This document shows, piece after piece, positions 26,586 through 34,794 of a stretch of 64,000 nt of DNA. Source of the stretch: Microvirga sp. (lineage in GTDB: Bacteria; Pseudomonadota; Alphaproteobacteria; Rhizobiales; Beijerinckiaceae); the NCBI GenBank assembly GCA_031181145.1, contig JAPSLB010000015.1, positions 24,662 through 88,661 of the forward strand, in the 5' to 3' direction. The translations under genes were made by a program, and so were the position numbers. Below the pieces are notes generated by a model, which was not told where the DNA came from, made no database searches, and saw only the letters and a program-made list of their open reading frames with translations. Every line of letters begins with the position of its first letter. The first letter of the stretch is position 1.

Positions 26586-26992
26586 CGATCTCCGATCCTG
26601 ACGTCATTCATCGGAAAGTCGGCGTGGGGTCAGGCAGTGAAATTCGCTCACTGACAAGAAGGTCCGATGTTCCTGTCCAAAGCGGAAGTTCGGCCTACGT
26701 CCGAGATGTGCCGTTTGCAGGCCTTAGCATTGGTTGGAATCGTGCCGACCCGGCATATCCCGCGGAATCGATGGATTGGATCAATGACCGCCCGCGGGTC
26801 AGATATACAACGCGAGTGCCTTGACGTGCATCAGGATGGTGGCGATCAGGCCGATCGGACCGGCCTTGAAGCATGGCAAGCTCCGCGCAGCAAAGGCCCG
26901 AGCTTGCCAATCAAGCCGTGTAACGGCAATCTCAGCTCAGCAAGAGGTTCAGCGGGTGTATGCCGGAGTATGTTCTCGTCGGGCAATAGGAC
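26586..26992. other. Spacer without a supported gene, holding repeat copy 2
   Basis: Apart from the 26-bp repeat at 26627-26652, I see only short frames without recognisable content. GCAAGCT and AGCTTGC near 26876-26907 form a small inverted pair. No promoter can be named with confidence. Confidence 0.4.
26627..26652. repeat. 26-bp repeat with inner dyad, copy 2
   Basis: GGGTCAGGCAGTGAA followed by TCACT with an inner AGTGA/TCACT pair. It is in direct orientation to copy 1 at 21788-21813, so the pair brackets the HtrA-like/LuxR/HtrA genes and the cysteine hydrolase/GlxA pair. Confidence 0.5.
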
Positions 26993-27721
26993 ATGGAAAG
27001 CGGCCAAATCATGATTATGAACGGTGGGAGTGCCGATGCCGGCGGGACAGACGAGGGATCTTCGCCCGGGCATCGGGCGGGGCTTCTCAGCCGCCGGTCG
27101 TTTCTGGTCGGCTCGACCGTCGGTGTCGGCGCGCTGGGGCTGGCCGGTTGCGTGACCTCCGACGGCATGAGCGTCGCCGAAGCGGCGAGGGTCTACGGGC
27201 CGGTGACCGATGAGAAATTCCCGATCCCGGCGGTCGATGTCAGCAAGGTCGACCCGAAATACTATCGCCGGACGGTTCGCTACGACACCAAAGAGGCGCC
27301 CGGTACGATTATCGTCGACCCCGGCAATTACTACGTCTACCGCGTCGAGGACGACGGAACCGCCACCCGCTATGGTGCCAATGTCGGCCGCGACGGTTTC
27401 CGGTGGAGCGGTGACGCTTATGTTGGGCGCAAGGCCGAATGGCCGACCTGGACCCCGCCCAAGGAGATGATCCGGCGCCAGCCCGAGGCGGCCAAATGGG
27501 CCCGCGGCATGCCCGGTGGCCTCGACAATCCGCTCGGCGCCCGCACGCTTTATCTCTACCAGAACGGCACTTACACGCTCTACACGATCTACGCCAGCCT
27601 CGACGCCGAATCGATCGGCACAGGCATCACAAGCGGCTGCGTCGGCCTCCTCACTCAGGACATGATGCACCTGTACTCACGCACGCCGGTCAAGACGAAG
27701 GTGGTCGTCCTGCCTGCATAG
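26993..27721 (+). CDS. L,D-transpeptidase-like (YkuD) Tat lipoprotein with altered active site
   Basis: A 242-residue protein. A twin-arginine motif SRRSFLVG at residues 33-40 precedes a hydrophobic stretch and a lipobox ending LAGC, so export by Tat and lipidation are likely. The C-terminal half matches the YkuD fold of alphaproteobacterial ErfK-type proteins (VDPGNYYVYRVEDDG, GLDNPLGARTLYLYQNG). The usual YRIHGT is YTIYAS, losing the catalytic His, and SSGCIR is TSGCVG, keeping Cys but losing Arg. Activity as a peptidoglycan cross-linker is doubtful. The N-terminal 32 residues before the RR are unusually long; a later start (ATG 27011 or 27017) is possible. Confidence 0.82.
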   Translation: MESGQIMIMNGGSADAGGTDEGSSPGHRAGLLSRRSFLVGSTVGVGALGLAGCVTSDGMSVAEAARVYGPVTDEKFPIPAVDVSKVDPKYYRRTVRYDTKEAPGTIIVDPGNYYVYRVEDDGTATRYGANVGRDGFRWSGDAYVGRKAEWPTWTPPKEMIRRQPEAAKWARGMPGGLDNPLGARTLYLYQNGTYTLYTIYASLDAESIGTGITSGCVGLLTQDMMHLYSRTPVKTKVVVLPA

Positions 27722-27744
27722 CAACGGCGCCAACTCCGGTCCAG

Positions 27745-27766
27745 GCGCTGCCGGTGCAGGCAGCGC
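27745..27766. terminator. 8-bp stem hairpin between convergent genes
   Basis: GCGCTGCC-N6-GGCAGCGC lies 24 bp after the transpeptidase-like gene and before the end of the soxR-like gene on the other strand. There is no U-tract. Confidence 0.4.
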
Positions 27767-27893
27767 AAACAATAGGCCAGTTCTTGGAGTTTGAGCGATT
27801 GCGCGGGTAAAGGCGCCGGCCTCGGCGTAATTCAGAACCTCAGCCATTTGCCTGAACGACAGGTTCGCCATTCGGCAGCAAACGCCAGCACCC

Positions 27894-28355
27894 CTATGTA
27901 GGATCCAGGAGCCGTGGTCCCGACCCTTGCTCCGAGAGCTCGTCGAACGGATTGCGCAGCGGACATGCCGCTGTCGAGAGACACCCGCAGCCGATGCAGT
28001 CGTTGAGCTGGTCGCGTAGCCTTGTGAGACGGGCGATGCGCGCGTCCAGGTCTGCCTTCCACCGGGCCGAGAGCCGGCTCCAGTCCGCCGCCGTGGGGGT
28101 ACGCCCCTGAGGAAGGGTCGACAGCGCCTCGCGGATTTCGGCCAGCGGAATGCCCGTGCGCTGCGCCACCTTGATGATCGCCACACGCCGCAGCACTTCG
28201 CGAGGATAGCGCCGTTGATTGCCCTGGTTGCGGGTGCTGCGGATCAGTCCCTTGGCCTCGTAGAAGTGGAGGGTGGACACGGCCACCCCACTCCGGGCCG
28301 CGACCTCGCCCACAGTGAGTTCTCGATGGAACGTCTCTGGTGTCACCCTGCCCAT
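27894..28355 (-). CDS. soxR: SoxR-type redox-sensing MerR regulator
   Basis: A 153-residue MerR-family protein. The winged helix [20 protein letters not shown] is followed by [18 protein letters not shown], a long dimerisation helix and the diagnostic cluster [12 protein letters not shown], which holds a [2Fe-2S] centre that senses redox-active compounds. It is divergent from a flavin reductase and an MFS pump, with a near-consensus SoxR box in the spacer at 28370-28387. In non-enteric bacteria SoxR usually controls such pumps and reductases directly, without SoxS, and that fits here. Confidence 0.95.
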   Translation of the reverse strand: MGRVTPETFHRELTVGEVAARSGVAVSTLHFYEAKGLIRSTRNQGNQRRYPREVLRRVAIIKVAQRTGIPLAEIREALSTLPQGRTPTAADWSRLSARWKADLDARIARLTRLRDQLNDCIGCGCLSTAACPLRNPFDELSEQGSGPRLLDPT

Positions 28356-28365
28356 GAAAAGCCCC

Positions 28366-28396
28366 TTGACCTCAACTTTACTTGAGGTCGTAGCAC
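28366..28396 (+). promoter_or_regulatory. SoxR-controlled promoter
   Basis: CCTCAACTTTACTTGAGG at 28370-28387 resembles the enterobacterial SoxR site (CCTCAAGTTAACTTGAGG) at 16 of 18 positions. It sits between a -35 TTGACC (28366-28371) and a weak -10 TAGCAC (28391-28396) separated by 19 bp, the long spacer typical of MerR-family promoters. It drives the plus-strand flavin reductase gene and probably the pump behind it. Confidence 0.85.
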
Positions 28397-28434
28397 TGGA
28401 TCTCCGTCACTGGCAAGCATGGAGACCCGAACAC

Positions 28435-29013
28435 ATGAACGATCCGATCAAGCTGGCCCTGATCTATGGCAGCACGCGCGAAGGCCGCTTCTGCGACAAG
28501 GTCGCAACCTGGGCCGCCAACGAGCTTTGGAGCCGGAACGACTTCAGACTCGACCTGATTGACCCAGCCGAGCTGGATCTGCCTCCCCATCACGGGCAGG
28601 GGGGCGACAAGGCCCTTGGGGAGCTCAGGGAACGGCTTGGCAATGCCGATGCCTTCATCGTCGTCACGCCTGAGTACAACCACGGCTATCCGGCCGCGCT
28701 CAAGTTCCTGATCGACTCCGCCCATCGCGAGTGGCAGGCCAAGCCCGTGGCCTTCGTATCCTACGGGGGGATCTCCGGTGGCCTGCGCGCGGTCGAGCAG
28801 TTGCGCCTGGTCTTCGCCGAACTCCATGCTGTCACGATCCGGGACTGCGTGAGCTTCGCCAATCCTTGGCACCGCTTCGACGCCGACGGCCGGCTGATCG
28901 ACGCTGCCGACGCCCGCAAGGCGATGGCCACCATGGCGTCGCGCCTGCGCTGGTGGGCTTTCGTTCTGCGCGAGGCGCGCCAGGCTGCTCCGTACGGCGA
29001 GGTGGCGGCATGA
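28435..29013 (+). CDS. NAD(P)H-dependent FMN reductase / flavodoxin-fold oxidoreductase
   Basis: A 192-residue flavodoxin-like protein with the FMN phosphate loop LIYGSTREGRFCDK at the N-terminus and VVTPEYNHGYPAALKFLID, the ring-binding segment of the NADPH:FMN reductase (ArsH/ChrR/AzoR-like) family. It reduces flavin, quinones or redox dyes. ATG 28435 lies about 40 bp downstream of the SoxR promoter. It overlaps the MFS gene by 4 bp (ATGA). A role in dealing with the same redox-active compounds that oxidise SoxR is inferred. Confidence 0.9.
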   Translation: MNDPIKLALIYGSTREGRFCDKVATWAANELWSRNDFRLDLIDPAELDLPPHHGQGGDKALGELRERLGNADAFIVVTPEYNHGYPAALKFLIDSAHREWQAKPVAFVSYGGISGGLRAVEQLRLVFAELHAVTIRDCVSFANPWHRFDADGRLIDAADARKAMATMASRLRWWAFVLREARQAAPYGEVAA

Positions 29014-30305
29014 GATTTCTGAATCCCTCCAGGCAGGCGCACTCCGCCGCTCGCACCGCATCGGTTGACATCCCCGATATGGGGTATCGTCCCCATTCGA
29101 TTGGATCCGCGGTCACGCTGCTGTTCGTAAGCGCTCTCACGATCATGGCCGCGACGGCGATCTCGCCGGGGCTTCCTGCCATCGAGGCCGCGTTCGCGGG
29201 CAGGGAGAACGCGGCCTTGCTGACGCGGCTCCTGATCACCATGCCGGCTCTCGTCATCGCCTGCGTGGCCCCCATGGCCGGCAGCCTCACGGACCGCTTC
29301 GGACGTTGGCGGGTCCTGGTCGGCGCCGTTCTCCTTTATGGCTTCGCCGGCATGTCCGGTCTTGTCCTCGACACGTTGCACGGGCTGCTCTTCGGACGAG
29401 CCCTGCTGGGGGCGGCAGTGGCCGGGATCATGACGGCCACGACGGCTCTCATCGGGGATCTTTACTCCGGGTCGGGGCGCGATCGCTTCATGGGTTTGCA
29501 GACGGCTTTTACGGGTGTGGGAGGCCTGGTGTTCATGACCGCCGGAGGCCTCCTGTCCGAAGCGGGCTGGCGGGCCCCCTTCGCGATCTACGGACTTGCC
29601 TTCGTCGTGTTTCCTGCCGTCGTGGTCTACCTTGCCGAACCGAGGCGCACGGGCCAGATGATGACGGCGGAGCCGACAGGAGCGTTCCCCTGGCTGGCGA
29701 TTGCGGCTCTGTTTTTCGCAGCGGCCTTCAACAGCCTGATCTTCTATCTCATCCCCACTCAACTCCCTTTCCATCTTCACGCTCTCGGGGTCACCTCGCC
29801 CAGCGTTGCGGGGATGACGCTCGGCGTGTTCAATCTGGCGATCGCGGTTGCCTCACTGGGCTATGGGTATCTCCGGGCCCGGATCGGGATCCTCGGAGGG
29901 CTCGGTCTCGGCTTCGGTCTCATGGCCGCAGGCTACGGCATCATTGCGGCCGCGGCGTCCCATGCCTTTGTCCTGACTGGACTGGTCGCCACGGGTGCGG
30001 GCATGGGCTGCATCATGCCGGGCCTCATGGCGGGAGCCATGACGCTTGCACCACCGTCGGTACGCGGACGGGTCGCCGGCGGACTGACGGCCAGCATCTT
30101 TCTGGGGCAGTTCCTGTCCCCGCTGGCCAGCCAGCCATGGGTCGGTTGGTTCGGCTATGGCGCGGCCTTCCGTGACATGGGCCTTCTCCTCGCGCTCGCA
30201 TCGCTTCTGGCAGTCCTCTTGGCCGTGAGGACGCGCATTCTCCCTCGGCGAACGGACGAACGATCCATCGGCACTCAGGACCTGTACCGGAGTCTAAAAA
30301 AGTGA
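29010..30305 (+). CDS. MFS efflux transporter (DHA1-like)
   Basis: A 431-residue protein with about 12 hydrophobic segments. The loop motif GSLTDRFGRWRVLVG between helices 2 and 3 is characteristic of MFS drug/proton antiporters. ATG 29010 overlaps the reductase stop, so both are under the SoxR promoter. Export of redox-cycling drugs or pigments is the likely function. The first 35 residues are hydrophilic. Confidence 0.92.
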   Translation: MRFLNPSRQAHSAARTASVDIPDMGYRPHSIGSAVTLLFVSALTIMAATAISPGLPAIEAAFAGRENAALLTRLLITMPALVIACVAPMAGSLTDRFGRWRVLVGAVLLYGFAGMSGLVLDTLHGLLFGRALLGAAVAGIMTATTALIGDLYSGSGRDRFMGLQTAFTGVGGLVFMTAGGLLSEAGWRAPFAIYGLAFVVFPAVVVYLAEPRRTGQMMTAEPTGAFPWLAIAALFFAAAFNSLIFYLIPTQLPFHLHALGVTSPSVAGMTLGVFNLAIAVASLGYGYLRARIGILGGLGLGFGLMAAGYGIIAAAASHAFVLTGLVATGAGMGCIMPGLMAGAMTLAPPSVRGRVAGGLTASIFLGQFLSPLASQPWVGWFGYGAAFRDMGLLLALASLLAVLLAVRTRILPRRTDERSIGTQDLYRSLKK

Positions 30306-30465
30306 AACATACCCAGATACGAGGTCTACCGTCGCCCGGGTGGGCGAACTCGCAGCGCTGCAAACCGCGCCTCCTATGCAGTTGAATGCCGTGTCATCGT
30401 GTCCGATGATGCAACGAAGCGGCTGATACGGAATCCGTATGCCGGACCAATTGCCTTGCCGGCGG

Positions 30466-31182
30466 TCAAGCCGTCACGTCGCTGATCCAGCGTGGTCGAG
30501 TTGCGCGACGGAGCATGGGGGTGATCGGCGGCGAGCTCCCAACCTGGATGGTCCCCAAAACCTCGAAACCATGCCGCTGGTAGAGCGGGATGTTCTTGGG
30601 GTTTGAGGATTCCAAGTAGGCTGACGTGCCGTCCTCGTCACAAAGCCTGAGAGCATGCACCAACAGGGCTGAGCCGTACCCCTTCCCCTGCTGCGCCGGA
30701 TCAACCCCGATCAACGGCAGGTACCAGTGTGGCTCATCCGGATGATACTGCCCCATCTGCTCGAACACCGCAAACAGGGTATCCTGGTCCTGCTCCGGGA
30801 CGGTGCGCTGAAAGTGGGCCATCAACGCCTTTTCGTCAGGCTGCATACCTGGCGGCAGCCACAACGCGGCGGCTTGTACATCGCCGATGAAATGGGCTGT
30901 GCCGCACTCGAAGGCCGTGCCCCCAAAGATCCGGACAAGATCAGGGAAGTGCTTCAGGTAGTCCTCAGGGGCGGGATAGGTCCAGCGAGCGGCAGGGTCC
31001 ACACTGAAGGCGAGAACGATCGCAGCAACGAGCCGGGTCTGATCGCCGATGCTTGCCGTCTGAACGGCACCATCCCTAGCAACATCCGCCAAGGTGGAGC
31101 TGCGGGGCGCGCCTCTGTTCAGGCCGCTCGTCCGAGCCTCGGGCGAGGATAGGTTCCAAGAGGTGTTCGCCTGGCTTGGCAT
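30466..31182 (-). CDS. GNAT-family N-acetyltransferase
   Basis: A 238-residue protein with the acetyl-CoA-binding segment LIGVDPAQQGKGYGSALLVH near residue 160 and the later NPKNIPLYQRHGFEV. The N-terminal 45 residues are polar and poorly conserved. ATG 31182 is supported by GGAGGG just upstream; ATG 31209 is possible. The substrate is unknown. It is convergent with the MFS gene and not obviously in its regulon. Confidence 0.85.
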   Translation of the reverse strand: MPSQANTSWNLSSPEARTSGLNRGAPRSSTLADVARDGAVQTASIGDQTRLVAAIVLAFSVDPAARWTYPAPEDYLKHFPDLVRIFGGTAFECGTAHFIGDVQAAALWLPPGMQPDEKALMAHFQRTVPEQDQDTLFAVFEQMGQYHPDEPHWYLPLIGVDPAQQGKGYGSALLVHALRLCDEDGTSAYLESSNPKNIPLYQRHGFEVLGTIQVGSSPPITPMLRRATRPRWISDVTA

Positions 31183-31850
31183 CTGTCCCTCCATCAACGC
31201 CAGCGTCAAAGATCAATCGAGAAAGACCTTATCACGCATGAGACGAGAATCTGGTGTGCCTGAGCACATGGCCACTCCTGCGGAAGCCGCCATGGGGCCT
31301 CGCTACGACCTTCTATCGGGGCTTTCACCTGCTCGCTGTTCGGCATGAAAGAAGCGGGTCAAGAGCATAAGGAGATGTAGGAATGTATAGGCCAACGTCT
31401 TATGGCAAGAATTTCGCGAACGGCCGCCTACGGAACTATGGCAGATGCGAACTATGCTGGAACACCTCGAATCAACTCTGGGTCAACCTTTCACATTCCG
31501 GTCGCTCAACGAGTGTCAGCTCTCAAGCGCCGAAGCGGACTAGGAGATTTCGTCTCAGGAGTGCCAGGAGCGGTCATTCTCGAGGTGGACGACAGAGACG
31601 CGCAGCCAGTCGAGCGGACTGCCGTAAGCCACATCGTACAAGCTCTATCTGGGGCTCTCCCAGTCCCAACAAGCATCTCAAGGAACTGCTCGGCACCAGG
31701 AGCCAAGCGACCACCGCGCCGCCTGACCACGCCGATCATTCGTGACACCTTAGGTGTGTTTCGGCGTGCAATGTTGACCCTCTGAGACGGGGGATCGGTT
31801 TCCAAATTTGACCCCTGCGGCTGTCACGCGAGCAAACTGCCTGTCCTGGA
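31183..31850. other. Degraded spacer
   Basis: Short frames on both strands lack recognisable domains except for a LysR-like tail on the minus strand (31664-31748). AAGGAG before an ATG at 31383 looks like a ribosome site, but the frame it opens (120 codons) does not resemble any family I know. Confidence 0.35.
31664..31748 (-). pseudogene. Possible C-terminal remnant of a LysR regulator
   Basis: The minus strand reads VSRMIGVVRRRGGRLAPGAE and then QFLEML, resembling the last helix region of LysR proteins (IG-V-RRG--LSPAA--F). Nothing upstream continues the domain. Weak but plausible given the neighbouring fragments. Confidence 0.35.
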
Positions 31851-32192
31851 TCAGGATGGGTGGCAGGGGATGAAGGTCAGGATGGCCTCGATCTCCTGGT
31901 CCGACAGCACGTTCCCGAAAGAGAGCATGGCGCTTTCATAATTCGGAACGACGGCCGACATGCCCAGTTTTGTGATCCGGAACAGCTCCTCGTCCGAGTG
32001 GTGCCACGTGTGGCCGCTCGCGTCGTGCGGCGGAGCAGGCATCAACCCGTCGGGCTTCGGGCTCTGCCAATCGGGCGTGCCCTGGAGATCCGCTCCATGG
32101 CAGGAGGCCCAGTAGGCGCCGTAGAGCTGGTAGCATAACTTCAGTGAATGGAGCCCGCCGCTCCCATAGGTTCTACGAAGCATCCCGGGCAC
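31851..32192 (-). pseudogene. Class I cytochrome c fragment, heme motif lost
   Basis: The frame contains QLYGAYWASCHGADLQG, then PDGLMPAPPHDASGHTWHHS and DEEIEAILTFI-like sequence near the end (DQEIEAILTF), which resembles small membrane-linked cytochromes c. The expected CxxCH reads WASCH, so the first heme-binding Cys is replaced by Trp. The start is not natural: the N-terminal 26 residues do not resemble a signal or anchor. It lies between other decayed genes and is probably non-functional. Confidence 0.6.
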
Positions 32193-32204
32193 TCGCTTGC
32201 TGGG

Positions 32205-33093
32205 TCATTGGTCCCGGCGTCGTCTCCTTTGCGTCACGCGTCGCAGCACCCGGGACAGCTCGTCGGCGGCATAGGGCTTGTGCAGGAGCTCGAATCCGTG
32301 CCGGTTCTCCTCGGCCAGCACGTGACTGTAGCCTGACGTGAGCACCACCGGCAGGCCAGGGTAGCGGCGCCGGATCTCCTGTCCGAGTTCAACACCGCCC
32401 ATGCCAGGCATGACCACGTCCGAGAACACCACGTCGAACCCGGCGCCTGTCTCCTCCAGCACCGTGAGCGCCTCCTCACCATTCGTGGCCCAAGTGGTCT
32501 CGTAGCCGAGATCCTGGAGCGCCTGCGTTGAGAAGCGGCCCACGTCGAGGTTGTCCTCGACGAGCAGCACCCGGCGCCCGCGTCCCTGTTCCGTCGGTTC
32601 CGGCCCAGAGGTGACATCGTCGTCCTCCCCATCTGGATCAGCATCTACCCGGGGCAGGTACAGGGTGAACGTAGTGCCCTTTCCGATCTCACTCCAGACG
32701 GCCACGTCGCCGCCGGACTGCTTGGCGAACCCATACACCTGGCTCAGGCCCTCCACCCGTATGGTGAGGGTGCCCTCGCCATCCATAGCATCACGAGCAT
32801 TCACCGCCATGTTGACCAACGCCGTCTCGAACTGACTTGCGTCCGCCTCTACATGGCAGCGCTCGCACTCGATTTCTATGACGATCCTGGTGCGCGAGCC
32901 CACGATGGTGCCGAGCATGTCGGTGATGCCGCGCATCCGGTCGGCGATGTCGAACACCTCGGGCTTGAGCGCCTGCCGCCGGGCGAAGGCCAGGAGCTGG
33001 CGCGTGAGCTTCGAGGCGCGGTCCACGGTATCGGAGATCGCGTCCACGTAGCGGCGCCGGCGCTCGTCGGGAAGGTCAGGACGGCGCAGGAAG
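32205..33093 (-). pseudogene. Hybrid histidine kinase/response regulator, 5' cut by IS6 and kinase core deleted
   Basis: From the IS edge at 33093 the sequence begins LRRPDLPDERRRRYVDAI, the second helix of a HisKA domain, so the phosphorylated His and all sensory domains are missing. The HATPase part runs to NMAVNARDAMDGEGTLTIRV and then jumps to GLSQVYGFAKQSGGDV, skipping about 40 residues that should hold the N/G1 nucleotide-binding motif. The C-terminal receiver is intact (VLLVEDNLDVG, FSDVVMPGMGG, TSGY, HKPY). The kinase cannot work; a free receiver could be made only if some internal start is used. Confidence 0.8.
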
Positions 33094-33897
33094 GGCTTTG
33101 TCACGGGAACCGAGTTGATCCGCAACCTGTGCCAAGACTGATCACTTTATGATGCTGCGGTCGCACGATCCCAGTGGTTCACCGCCCCTGCCCGGACCAG
33201 GCGGAGAGTTCGGCGGGAGATCAGGTGTCGCTGGAGATTGAACGTGTTATAGACTGCTGAATGGAGGGACAAGAAGCGCTGAGCGGATCCAGGGGATTTG
33301 AAACCCTGCATCTTGCGCTCACGTCGTCGCACCACCTGATGCGAGTTCTCCGCACGGTTGTTCTTCCGCAACCCTTGCTCATGGCGAGCCGAGAGGCCTA
33401 ACTCCCGTTGTGCCGCGCCGTAGGACGGCAGCTTGTCGGTCACAAGCACGCTTGGAGCAAAGCCTTGCTTCTTGAGCAGTTTGCGCATGAGCACCAGGGC
33501 TGCGGCTTTGTCCCGCCTGGATTGGACAACGACGTCGAGGCTCTCGCCCTCACTGTCGACCGCCCGCCACAGGTACATTCGCCTACCCTGGATTGAGACT
33601 GCCATCTCGTCCAAATGCCAGTGGTCGCTAGGTCGGGGTCGTAGCCGGCGTAGGTTATGGGCGAACGCTGGTCCGCATTTCAGAACCCATCGTCTGACCG
33701 TCTCGTAGGAGACGTCGATCCCGCGCTCGGCCAGGAGTTCCTCCACGTCGCGGTAGCTGAGCGTAAAGCGCAGATAAAGCCAGACCGCACGTCGGATGAT
33801 CTCGGGCGGGAACTGATGTCGAGCATATGAGACGGGTCGCATACCCCTACCCTAACCCGGAGTGATATGGCCCGTCAGCCGTTCCCGTGACAATGCC
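33094..33897 (-). mobile_element. Full-length IS6-family insertion sequence
   Basis: Ends are GGCTTTGTCACGGGAAC at 33094 and, read inward from 33897, GGCATTGTCACGGGAAC, giving an 804-bp element of normal IS6 size. The only gene inside is the intact transposase at 33147-33842. The left end cuts a histidine kinase gene. The 8 bases flanking each side do not match, so the present junctions are not a simple insertion with target duplication. Confidence 0.88.
33147..33842 (-). CDS. IS6-family transposase, full length
   Basis: 231 residues with the N-terminal helix-turn-helix region (PPEIIRRAVWLYLRFTLSYR) and the complete DDE triad: Asp in HWHLDEMAV, Asp in LVTDKLPSYGAA, Glu in KNNRAENSHQ. This is the only copy in the window that looks able to catalyse transposition. 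It is different in sequence from the other IS6 fragments and may mobilise only its own ends. Confidence 0.93.
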   Translation of the reverse strand: MRPVSYARHQFPPEIIRRAVWLYLRFTLSYRDVEELLAERGIDVSYETVRRWVLKCGPAFAHNLRRLRPRPSDHWHLDEMAVSIQGRRMYLWRAVDSEGESLDVVVQSRRDKAAALVLMRKLLKKQGFAPSVLVTDKLPSYGAAQRELGLSARHEQGLRKNNRAENSHQVVRRRERKMQGFKSPGSAQRFLSLHSAVYNTFNLQRHLISRRTLRLVRAGAVNHWDRATAAS

Positions 33898-34032
33898 TTG
33901 CGTGATGTGCTCGCCCTGTACGAAGCCGTAATCAGTATCCCAAGTCGGAAGCACTGGCTCTGGCCGACCCAGGATGCCGGAGCCTCCGGAGACGGCGAAG
34001 CCTTGCAAGGAGGGTCGGGTTCGCGGCGCAGT

Positions 34033-34683
34033 TCAGACGCAGTTCACCCATAAGACAATAGCCTTGGTGGTGTTGGACGGGTTGCCGAAACGATGGGGCC
34101 GCCGGCTGGCGAAGCGGAAACTGTCGCCCTTCCTGAGACTCATTGTGGTGGAGTCGACGGTAAGCACCATCTCGCCTTCCAGAACGACACCGGCCTCTTC
34201 GCCGTCATGCGTATAAAGCTCGTCCCCGGTGCTGGCACCCGGTTCCAAAAAGGTCAGGAACAGGTTGAGGCGGCCGTCCGAACCTTTGGGGCTCAACAGC
34301 TGCTTCGAAATGCCGGAGCGCCACAAATTGAGTTCCGCGCGCTCATGCTCCCGTCTTACGATCTGTTCCGAGGTGCTCTCCAGGGGCGTCGCATCGAACA
34401 ATGCGGCAATGCTCACTTCGAACACATCGGCCAGCGTCGCGAGCACGCGCAACGATGGCGATGATAAACCGCGCTCGATCTGGCTGATGAAGCCTACCGA
34501 AAGGTTCGCGCGCGCTGCGACGACCTCGAGCGAAAGGCCGCGCATGCGACGGAGATCGCGGAGCCGACCCCCGACCACATGATCGACCGCGCTCTCCGAG
34601 GCTGAACTGCCGGGGCTTTGGCTGCTCACGCGAGAATTGCCTTGCTCTGGGCCATCTTTCACCCTTGTGAAATTCGCTTGCAT
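34033..34683 (-). CDS. XRE-family regulator with C-terminal cupin domain
   Basis: A 216-residue protein. The helix-turn-helix (GRLRDLRRMRGLSLEVVAAR then ANLSVGFISQIERGLSSPS) is at residues 38-95, and a cupin sensor domain at about 130-210 has YTHDGEEAGVVLEGEMVL. This architecture is typical of PuuR-like regulators of polyamine or amino-acid catabolism. It is divergent from the amino-acid ABC importer, with an inverted repeat in the spacer, and probably represses that operon until its ligand binds the cupin. Confidence 0.9.
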   Translation of the reverse strand: MQANFTRVKDGPEQGNSRVSSQSPGSSASESAVDHVVGGRLRDLRRMRGLSLEVVAARANLSVGFISQIERGLSSPSLRVLATLADVFEVSIAALFDATPLESTSEQIVRREHERAELNLWRSGISKQLLSPKGSDGRLNLFLTFLEPGASTGDELYTHDGEEAGVVLEGEMVLTVDSTTMSLRKGDSFRFASRRPHRFGNPSNTTKAIVLWVNCV

Positions 34684-34708
34684 TCCTTTAGCGAATGTGC
34701 ACAGATTT

Positions 34709-34724
34709 TTTCATATATGTGAAA
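34709..34724. promoter_or_regulatory. Inverted repeat between XRE-cupin regulator and importer
   Basis: TTTCA-N6-TGAAA lies in the AT-rich 110-bp divergent spacer. It is a reasonable operator for the XRE protein. A second partial match, TGTGAAATTCGC, occurs at about 34666-34678. Confidence 0.5.
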
Positions 34725-34794
34725 TTATGTCAAACACGATCATCACAATGGGGTAAGGGACCCCTTCGTGTTGCGGCATATGAGGGAGACCATC

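Noticed and set aside
31383..31745. Plus-strand frame of 120 codons with AAGGAG upstream
   Set aside because: No family resemblance and it overlaps a LysR-like tail on the other strand; kept only as a note in the spacer entry.
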